The translations under genes were made by a program, and so were the position numbers. Source: an uncultured Muribaculaceae bacterium (lineage in GTDB: Bacteria; Bacteroidota; Bacteroidia; Bacteroidales; Muribaculaceae). From it: a stretch of 11,256 nucleotides of DNA. The notes under the pieces were generated by a model. The model was given only the letters and a program-made list of their open reading frames with translations. It ran no database searches and was not told the origin of the DNA. Positions 6,606 through 11,256 of the stretch are shown in pieces. The stretch is taken from NCBI GenBank assembly GCA_910586975.1, contig CAJUKX010000051.1:1-11256 (forward strand), written 5' to 3'. The stretch's first letter is position 1; each line of letters starts with the position of its first letter.

Positions 6606-7145
6606 TTATTGTCGGTTTTTGTGGCCGCCGAAAAAATCAATGAAGCCTATGGCGTAGCGGTCAAACTGCGATGGGCGGTATACGAAGTTGCGCTGTAGCA
6701 CGAAGTTCCATGCCAGCGACACTATAAGCGAAACAATGAGAGTTGTAGCTGCAAACAGCCCGTCGGGAGTGAATTTGCTCTGCAGCCAATCCCACTTTGA
6801 CAGAGCCAGCTGCAGGAATGTGGTGCCGTACATATTGAGAAGCAGGCTGCCCACCCACACCAGGAAGTATTTCACTATCACCGCCTTTACATTTTGGCCC
6901 GAGGCGTGGAAGGTGAAGCGGTAGTTGATACAGCAGTTGACTACGCCGCCTATTATGGCGCCGATCGCCACTGACAGGTTCGAACGGTAGAAGGGTTCGA
7001 GAGAGGCAAGTATAAACGAGAAAAAGATGAAACGGGTGCCCATATCGATCCACGACGCTATCTGCGACGACATCGACGAGCGCAGGAACGTGAACAGTCC
7101 TCCGCCGTTTATCACTTTGTCTTTTATTTCCTTAAATGAGGCCAT
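6606..7145 (-). CDS. GtrA-like four-helix membrane protein
   Basis: Small integral membrane protein of 179 residues with about four hydrophobic segments (near 35-49, 57-74, 88-110 and 130-150). Two family marks of GtrA-like proteins are visible. GGVVNCCINYRFTF (66-79) follows the pattern in which Asn and a basic residue close the second helix before an aromatic stretch, and WNFVLQRNFVYR (146-157) does the same after the fourth. GtrA proteins are often linked to moving lipid-linked sugars across the membrane. In this operon it may move or organise a headgroup lipid or its precursor, which is inference from context. The start lies 4 bases after the ATP-grasp stop. The N-terminal 30 residues and the Phe/Gly-rich tail are polar. 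Confidence 0.82.
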   Translation of the reverse strand: MASFKEIKDKVINGGGLFTFLRSSMSSQIASWIDMGTRFIFFSFILASLEPFYRSNLSVAIGAIIGGVVNCCINYRFTFHASGQNVKAVIVKYFLVWVGSLLLNMYGTTFLQLALSKWDWLQSKFTPDGLFAATTLIVSLIVSLAWNFVLQRNFVYRPSQFDRYAIGFIDFFGGHKNRQ

Positions 7146-7149
7146 TACG

Positions 7150-8010
7150 CTATTTTACGCGGTTTTTTATCTGGTTCATTATCATGCGTGCTATCACCGG
7201 AGCGGCATCTGTGCGGCACGGTGCAAACGAGGGCCAGTCGTCAAAGTCGATTACTGTGATTTTGCCCCCTTCGCCTATGATGCAGTCGCCGCCGTATATC
7301 TGCACGTCGAGCAGGTCGGCGCAGCGGCTGCATATTTTCTTGAGCGCTTCCACATCAAACTCGGGGTTGACGGCTGCCTCGCGGTCGGCGCCTATGCGGG
7401 CCGACCCTAAGTGCAGGGGATAAAACCAATAGAAAAACGGGGTGCCGGCTACGCCGTAGAATTTTAGCAGGTTGCCTTCGAGATGGCGGTTGATCACGGC
7501 CTTTTTGATGCCTCGCATGAAAAATTCCTGCAACAGTTCCTGGGCTTCCTGCGGGTGACGGGCAAAGCTTATGTCCTCGCGGTGTTTGGTGTGTCCGTCG
7601 CCGCGTTTCACCCAGCAGCCCGTGTAGCCGGCTCTTTTCAGGTGGGTTTTCACTACCTCGTCGGTATCGGCTATGATGCTTTCGGGGTAGGGGATTCCCG
7701 AGCCCAACAGTATGCGGGCCATACGCTCGCGGGTGCAGTTTTCTATTCCATAGCCCGAGTTGATTACCAGGGCGCCGGCGTCTTCCAGCTCCTGCAGCCG
7801 CTGCATCGACCGGCGTTCGCGGCACATGTTTATGATGATGTCTTCCTTTACTCCGCGGGTGTCAAATTCATCCTCGGAGTATACGTTTACCTCGCAACCG
7901 CGCTTGCGCAGCTGTTCGGCTACAAGGTTGAAAATGGCAGCATCATTGCCGATGTGGTTCGGTGAGAACACTCCGGCCCGCATTATTCCTGCTATCTTAA
8001 TATCGGCCAT
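7150..8010 (-). CDS. ATP-grasp enzyme, ITPK-like kinase or ligase
   Basis: Soluble protein of 286 residues with an ATP-grasp layout. An N-terminal Rossmann-like domain (KIAGIMRAG ... DIIINMCRERR) precedes the ATP-binding half. That half shows WVKRGDGHTKH (133-143) with probable ATP-binding Lys135, AVINRHLEGNLLKFYGVAG (171-189), YGGDCII (239-245) and VIDFDDWPSF (253-262). Asp242, Asp255 and Asp257 are placed like the Mg ligands of ATP-grasp enzymes. The order of these blocks recalls inositol-polyphosphate 5/6-kinase (ITPK1) as well as RimK-type ligases; the assignment is from memory of motifs. The start chosen is ATG at 8010 (MADIKIAG); a 16-codon extension to 8058 would run through the palindrome and the predicted transcript start. 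It is the first gene of the lipid operon, so it may phosphorylate or ligate a headgroup precursor. The substrate is unknown. Confidence 0.8.
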   Translation of the reverse strand: MADIKIAGIMRAGVFSPNHIGNDAAIFNLVAEQLRKRGCEVNVYSEDEFDTRGVKEDIIINMCRERRSMQRLQELEDAGALVINSGYGIENCTRERMARILLGSGIPYPESIIADTDEVVKTHLKRAGYTGCWVKRGDGHTKHREDISFARHPQEAQELLQEFFMRGIKKAVINRHLEGNLLKFYGVAGTPFFYWFYPLHLGSARIGADREAAVNPEFDVEALKKICSRCADLLDVQIYGGDCIIGEGGKITVIDFDDWPSFAPCRTDAAPVIARMIMNQIKNRVK

Positions 8011-8027
8011 AATGAATGGTTTATGAA

Positions 8028-8047
8028 TTACGCCCGCGCGGGCGTAA
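8028..8047. promoter_or_regulatory. perfect 20-base palindrome at the lipid-operon transcript start
   Basis: TTACGCCCGC (8028-8037) is followed immediately by its exact reverse complement (8038-8047). It lies in an AT-rich intergenic region, 8 bases inside the -7 box and 17 bases before the ATP-grasp start codon on the minus strand. It could be an operator for a dimeric regulator, or fold in the mRNA leader and affect translation. No regulator is visible nearby. Confidence 0.6.
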
Positions 8048-8055
8048 AGAGCAGG

Positions 8056-8087
8056 CAAAGTTAATATTTTTTTTTAAGGCATACAAA
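8056..8087 (-). promoter_or_regulatory. Bacteroidetes-type promoter of the lipid operon
   Basis: On the minus strand TTTG (8087-8084) is followed after 20 bases by TAACTTTG (8063-8056), an exact -7 match. Transcription should start near 8050, just before the palindrome. The spacer holds a run of nine A (T9 at 8067-8075 on the plus strand). Confidence 0.75.
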
Positions 8088-8198
8088 TTTTGCTTCATAC
8101 CTTTGGCCAAATCAGCGCTTATATGATTATTTTTGGGCCTTTTGCCTTTTATTTCTGTTTTTTGTGCTTTATAATAGCCATTTTGATTTTTAAAACGT

Positions 8199-8206
8199 TA
8201 TCTTTG
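8199..8206 (+). promoter_or_regulatory. possible -7 element for the DEAD-box helicase gene
   Basis: TATCTTTG matches TAnnTTTG and would give a leader of about 25-30 bases before the ATG at 8238. The nearest upstream TTTG (8182-8185) is only 13 bases away, so the -33 box is not convincing. Confidence 0.45.
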
Positions 8207-8237
8207 TAGTTTGAATATACATAGAACACAATTATAT

Positions 8238-9977
8238 ATGACAAGTTTTGAAGAATTGGGAGTTCGCGATGATCTCCTTAAGGGCATTTACGAAATGGGT
8301 TTTGAAAACCCTATGCCCGTGCAGGAAAAGGTTATTCCTACGCTGCTCAACGGAGATCATGATCTCGTGGCTCTCGCCCAGACCGGTACCGGCAAGACTG
8401 CCGCCTTCGGTCTCCCTGTAATACAACGTATCGACACATCACGCCGCGTGCCGCAGGCGCTCATCCTGGCGCCTACCCGCGAGCTGTGTCTTCAGATAGC
8501 CGGCGACCTTGCCGACTTTTCCAAATACACCCCCGACCTCACTGTGCTTCCGGTTTACGGCGGCTCGAGCATCGAGAGCCAGATTCGCGCTCTAAAAAAC
8601 GGTGTTGAGATTATCATTGCCACTCCCGGCCGCCTTATCGACCTCATCAACCGCGGTGTGGTGAAGCTCGCCGACGTGCATACCGTGGTGCTCGACGAGG
8701 CCGACGAAATGCTCAATATGGGTTTTGTCGACTCTATCAACGACATCCTGAGCCATGTGCCCGACGACCGCAAGATGCTGATGTTCTCGGCAACTATGCC
8801 GGCCGAAGCCGCCAAGATTGCCAAGAAGTACATGCACAATCCCGAGGAAATCGTGATCGGAACACGCAACGAGGGTGCCAAGAATGTGCGCCATATTTAC
8901 TACATGGTAAATGCCCGCGACAAGTATCTCGCTCTCAAGCGTATAGCCGACAATAATCCCAATATTTACGCAATTATCTTCTGCCGCACGCGCCGCGACA
9001 CACAGGAAGTGGCCGACAAGCTCATAGCCGACGGATATAATGCCGACGCCCTGCACGGCGACCTATCGCAGCAGCAGCGCGACCTTACCATGAAGAAGTT
9101 CCGCGACCATGTTACTTCTTTGCTCGTGGCTACCGACGTGGCTGCCCGCGGCCTTGATGTTGACAACCTCACGCACGTGATTAATTACGGATTGCCCGAC
9201 GATACCGCCGTGTATACCCACCGCTCGGGTCGTACAGGCCGTGCCGGCAAAGCCGGTGTGTCGGTCGCCATCATACACTCGCGCGAGAAGGGTCGCCTGC
9301 GTGAAATCGAACGCATTATTGGCAAAAAGTTCGAGCGCAAGGAAGTCCCCACGCCCGAACATATCATAGAGAAACAGCTCTACAACCTGGCCGACCGCAT
9401 AGAGCGCGTTGAGGTAAACGAAGCCGAAATTGGCAAATACCTGCCCGGTGTGCTCAAGAAGCTCTCGTGGCTCACTACCGAGGACCTGGTGAAGCGTGTA
9501 TTGTCGCTCGAATTCAACCGTCTGCTCGATTACTACAAGAACGCGCCCAAGATCGACCTGATTGATGAGAAACCGTCTAAGCACGAGCGTGCCGAGCGCA
9601 GTAAGGATCGTGCGCCGCGCTCCGACCGCGACAAAGACCGTCGCACTGCCGAGCGTGGCATGGCGCGTATCTATGTAAATGCCGGTAAGGCCGATGGCTT
9701 CTTTGCCGGAAATCTCATAGACCTGCTCAATCACAATGTGTCGGGTCAGCGCGTCGACGTGGGCCGTATCGACCTGTTGCCTTCGTATTCGCTCTTTGAT
9801 GTTAAGAAGGCCGATGCCAACCGCGTGGTCAACGCTCTCAAGGGTGCCGATTTCTTTGGCAAACGCCTTTACAGCGAGGTTGCCGACGAGGATAAGGATT
9901 ATGGAAAGGCTTCGGGTCGCAAATCCTCTAATGCCGAAAGCCGCAAGGGCCGTCGCTCCAAGAACTCGGCTAAATAA
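8238..9977 (+). CDS. deaD: DEAD-box RNA helicase with DbpA-type RNA-binding domain (DeaD/CsdA-like)
   Basis: ATP-dependent RNA helicase of 579 residues, probably acting in ribosome assembly or RNA turnover. All helicase motifs are present: the Q motif with PMPVQ (25-29), AQTGTGKT (47-54), PTREL (79-83), GG (108-109), TPGR (129-132), DEAD (153-156), SAT (184-186), ATDVAARGLD (298-307) and HRSGRTGRAG (328-337). After a helical linker and a charged Lys/Arg/Asp-rich stretch comes a C-terminal domain (about 480-555, from ARIYVNAGKADG) of the DbpA RNA-binding type. The protein ends in a basic Ser/Lys/Arg tail. ATG at 8238 (MTSFEELG) is chosen because family members start at this point; an upstream in-frame TTG at 8211 lies too near the -7 box. 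The last 8 bases overlap the convergent gene on the minus strand. The gene symbol is by similarity; CsdA/DbpA naming varies. Confidence 0.95.
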   Translation: MTSFEELGVRDDLLKGIYEMGFENPMPVQEKVIPTLLNGDHDLVALAQTGTGKTAAFGLPVIQRIDTSRRVPQALILAPTRELCLQIAGDLADFSKYTPDLTVLPVYGGSSIESQIRALKNGVEIIIATPGRLIDLINRGVVKLADVHTVVLDEADEMLNMGFVDSINDILSHVPDDRKMLMFSATMPAEAAKIAKKYMHNPEEIVIGTRNEGAKNVRHIYYMVNARDKYLALKRIADNNPNIYAIIFCRTRRDTQEVADKLIADGYNADALHGDLSQQQRDLTMKKFRDHVTSLLVATDVAARGLDVDNLTHVINYGLPDDTAVYTHRSGRTGRAGKAGVSVAIIHSREKGRLREIERIIGKKFERKEVPTPEHIIEKQLYNLADRIERVEVNEAEIGKYLPGVLKKLSWLTTEDLVKRVLSLEFNRLLDYYKNAPKIDLIDEKPSKHERAERSKDRAPRSDRDKDRRTAERGMARIYVNAGKADGFFAGNLIDLLNHNVSGQRVDVGRIDLLPSYSLFDVKKADANRVVNALKGADFFGKRLYSEVADEDKDYGKASGRKSSNAESRKGRRSKNSAK

Positions 9978-10365
9978 ACGGTTTCACACGTCCGCACGTG
10001 GCCGGTGACGGCTCCAGGGCGTCAAGCTGCTCAAGCTCCGGCGCGGGCAACCCTGCCGCCTCGAGTATTATGCGCAGTGCCGCGCTTACCGTGGCTGTAC
10101 GTATCAGCCGCGACGCCATCACCGGGTCTGTGCCCTCAGATATCTCAAGAGTGTAAGCTTCATCGCTTATGCTCTTGATTTTTATTGTACCGGCCTTTGC
10201 TGAGGCGACTACTACCGAGATGGCATCGCCAATCACGTGCCGCAGAGCGTCGGCATGGTCGGGATGAAGGATAGACATACGGCATTCGGCCGAGAGTGTG
10301 CTAAGTGCGCTGCGGGCATATATGCCGTCAAGAATCTGTGTGGTAAGGATGGTTATGGTTTGCAT
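9970..10365 (-). CDS. unknown protein, 131 residues
   Basis: I do not recognise a family. The sequence is soluble, without signal peptide or membrane span. It starts MQTITILTTQILDGIYARSA and has a predicted helix-rich first half, a short strand pair (TIKIKSISDEAYTLEIS, near residues 60-76), and a helix that holds RLIRTATVSAALRIILEAAG (86-105). The tail is proline-containing and ends in VKPFI. It lies downstream of another short unknown gene on the same strand, separated by a 136-base gap with an inverted repeat. No -7 box is seen in front of it, so the two may be co-transcribed. Its end overlaps the stop of the helicase gene tail to tail by 8 bases. Confidence 0.65.
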   Translation of the reverse strand: MQTITILTTQILDGIYARSALSTLSAECRMSILHPDHADALRHVIGDAISVVVASAKAGTIKIKSISDEAYTLEISEGTDPVMASRLIRTATVSAALRIILEAAGLPAPELEQLDALEPSPATCGRVKPFI

Positions 10366-10409
10366 GTATATAGTATAAGATTAGATTTACAGGAAAATAG
10401 TGGAAAGTG

Positions 10410-10506
10410 TTTAGTGGAGAGGGGAGGGTGGAGAGAGTTTCGAGCGGCAAGTTTAGAAAGAATTGCAGAAGCCCTCTCCACTCTCCGCTAAATACTCTCC
10501 ACTAAA
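10410..10506. repeat. intergenic inverted repeat built from GTGGAGAG-type units
   Basis: TTTAGTGGAGAG (10410-10421) has its exact reverse complement at 10495-10506, and an inner pair GTGGAGAG (10428-10435) has its complement at 10474-10481. The right side also holds a degenerate direct copy, CTCTCCGCTAAA (10481-10492). The structure fills the gap between the two short unknown genes and its right edge overlaps the stop codon of the upstream one. It could form a long branched hairpin in RNA, act as a processing or termination site, or be a copy of a dispersed intergenic repeat. Confidence 0.65.
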
Positions 10507-10891
10507 AATGTCCCTTGACTATTTCGAGGGCGCGACGTGGCGAGATATAGAAGCGAGGATGACCGGCCACGCCTACACACAGGTCGAGTACAAGCTCGTG
10601 AAAGCTGCGTTGGGGGTGTCGTTTCTTCAATTCATTATAATCGTTAAGCATATCCACCCACAGGCGTGAGCAGAAGTAAGCCTTGCGCGACGCGCTGCCG
10701 CGGCTCAAAGCCCGTCGCAAGTTAGAAGTGGCATAGTAGTAGTCTACGTAGTACGACGGTGCCGGCTTGGCGAGTACATCGAGAACTATGCGGTAGGGGG
10801 TAGGGTTCTGCCCCTGGTGCTTGAGGTTTTCATAGTGGAGTTTGCAAAGACGTATAAACTCACGGTCACGTTGTTGGGTTGGTGTGCTCAT
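10502..10891 (-). CDS. unknown protein with an internal duplication, 129 residues
   Basis: I cannot name a family. The protein is basic and soluble with no signal peptide. It appears to consist of two related halves. Residues about 18-52 (LHYENLK ... RIVLDVL ... PSYYVDYYYA) align by eye with about 82-121 (LNDYNELKK ... ELVLDLC ... PRFYISPRRA), sharing Tyr-x-x-Leu-Lys, a Val-Leu-Asp core and a Pro-x-[YF]-Tyr-[VI] turn. Each half could be a small helical module, perhaps nucleic-acid binding given the Arg/Lys/Tyr content, but that is a guess. The start is ATG at 10891, with a possible promoter about 45 bases upstream. It is probably the first gene of a two-gene unit with the 131-residue protein. 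Confidence 0.72.
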   Translation of the reverse strand: MSTPTQQRDREFIRLCKLHYENLKHQGQNPTPYRIVLDVLAKPAPSYYVDYYYATSNLRRALSRGSASRKAYFCSRLWVDMLNDYNELKKRHPQRSFHELVLDLCVGVAGHPRFYISPRRALEIVKGHF

Positions 10892-10933
10892 TTCTTTATA
10901 AGGTTTTTATTGGTTATTTTGAATTAGATATTG

Positions 10934-10965
10934 CAAAAGTACAATAAAAACTATTGAAATACAAC
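10934..10965 (-). promoter_or_regulatory. probable promoter of the short unknown gene pair
   Basis: On the minus strand TACTTTTG (10941-10934) matches TAnnTTTG. Twenty bases upstream is GTTG (10965-10962), one base off the -33 TTTG. The leader to the ATG at 10891 would be about 35-40 bases. Confidence 0.5.
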
Positions 10966-11148
10966 AATTACAATTGTGTAAATTCTATCACAATTATTTA
11001 ATACCCTAAACAATAGAGCTTTGCGATACCAAATTTTGTGAAATAAAAACGCTTCGCTTTAAATAGCGAAAAATATTGAATTAAAACCTTGATTTATAAT
11101 GATATGTAAAATCAACTTGAAAAAATATCAAAAAAAGTATCAAAAAAA

Positions 11149-11180
11149 TTTGGTCATTACAAAAAAACAGCGTAACTTTG
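11149..11180 (+). promoter_or_regulatory. Bacteroidetes-type promoter of tRNA-Val
   Basis: TTTG (11149-11152) is followed after 20 bases by TAACTTTG (11173-11180), an exact -33/-7 pair. The tRNA starts 22 bases after the -7 box, leaving a short 5' leader for RNase P to remove. Confidence 0.75.
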
Positions 11181-11202
11181 CATCGCTTTCGACGAGGAAC
11201 AC

Positions 11203-11256
11203 GGGCGTTTAGCTCAGCTGGTTCAGAGCATCTGCCTTACAAGCAGAGGGTCGGGG
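11203..11256 (+). tRNA. tRNA-Val (anticodon TAC), partial at window edge
   Basis: The gene begins with GGGCGTT, then TAGCTCAGCTGGTTCAGAGCA, a standard D-arm. The anticodon arm is TCTGC-CTTACAA-GCAGA with anticodon TAC at 11238-11240, as in bacterial valine tRNAs. GGGTCGGGG covers the variable loop and the first T-stem bases; the rest lies beyond the window. Further tRNAs may follow, as often in Bacteroidales. Confidence 0.93.

Larger units (their letters stand above)
10892..11202. other. AT-rich intergenic region with divergent promoters
   Basis: These 311 bases hold no convincing gene. The left part contains the promoter of the minus-strand pair and the right end contains the tRNA-Val promoter. 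Between them are A/T runs, a small ACAATTGT palindrome (10970-10977) and near repeats of CAATTA, but no larger structure that I can defend. Confidence 0.6.

Noticed and set aside
8011..8058. Sixteen-codon N-terminal extension of the ATP-grasp protein
   Set aside because: It starts next to the -7 box, before or at the predicted transcript start, and crosses the palindrome; MADIKIAG is a typical family start.
8211..8237. Upstream TTG start for the DEAD-box helicase
   Set aside because: It lies 5 bases after the -7 element, so it would hardly be transcribed; MTSFEELG fits the family N-terminus.
9987..10000. CACGT-CCGC-ACGTG hairpin as terminator of the helicase gene
   Set aside because: The stem is only 5 base pairs, there is no U tract, and it lies within the convergent coding frame.
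10366..10500. CRISPR-like array suggested by repeated CTCTCC units
   Set aside because: Units are 8-12 bases, degenerate and in both orientations, with no regular spacers and no cas genes in the window.

Overview
The window looks like the chromosome of a gut-type Bacteroidales bacterium, possibly Muribaculaceae or a relative; the family is a guess. Four things point there. Promoters match the Bacteroidetes -33/-7 consensus (TTTG, 18-20 bases, TAnnTTTG), and most genes lack a Shine-Dalgarno sequence. One operon resembles the inositol-lipid and sphingolipid genes known from Bacteroides. The gene content otherwise mixes housekeeping genes with short unrecognised proteins.

Layout. (1) 1-55: a cut-off tRNA-Leu(CAG) on the minus strand, with its promoter. 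(2) 244-3668, plus strand: a tight four-gene operon, rpiB, an unknown lipoprotein, pepT and miaA, with gaps of 18, 5 and 3 bases, ending near an AT-rich hairpin. (3) 3669-4019: a gene-poor stretch with a probable 39-residue small protein (3797-3916), a possible leader peptide before it, and a strong hairpin terminator that mainly serves the opposite strand. (4) 4020-8010, minus strand: a five-gene operon. In transcription order it encodes an ATP-grasp enzyme, a GtrA-like membrane protein, a CDP-alcohol phosphatidyltransferase, a PAP2/AUR1-like lipid phosphotransferase, and a second, divergent CDP-alcohol phosphatidyltransferase. A clear promoter and a perfect 20-base palindrome precede it. (5) 8011-8237: a divergent promoter region. 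(6) 8238-9977, plus strand: a DEAD-box RNA helicase with a DbpA-type C-terminal RNA-binding domain. (7) 9970-10891, minus strand: two short unrecognised proteins separated by a GTGGAGAG-type inverted repeat. (8) 10892-11202: an AT-rich region with divergent promoters, leading to a cut-off tRNA-Val(TAC) at the right edge.

How the genes may work together. The 4020-8010 operon is the most interesting part. Its core (a phosphatidylinositol-phosphate-synthase-like enzyme, an AUR1-like enzyme and a GtrA protein) fits synthesis and transfer of an inositol-type headgroup onto diacylglycerol and then ceramide. However, the window contains no myo-inositol-phosphate synthase and no phosphatidylinositol-phosphate phosphatase. 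It has instead an ATP-grasp protein whose motif layout recalls inositol-phosphate kinases (ITPK1 type), and a second CDP-alcohol transferase with a shifted catalytic motif. It could be a variant headgroup-lipid pathway. That is inference from motifs and gene order only.
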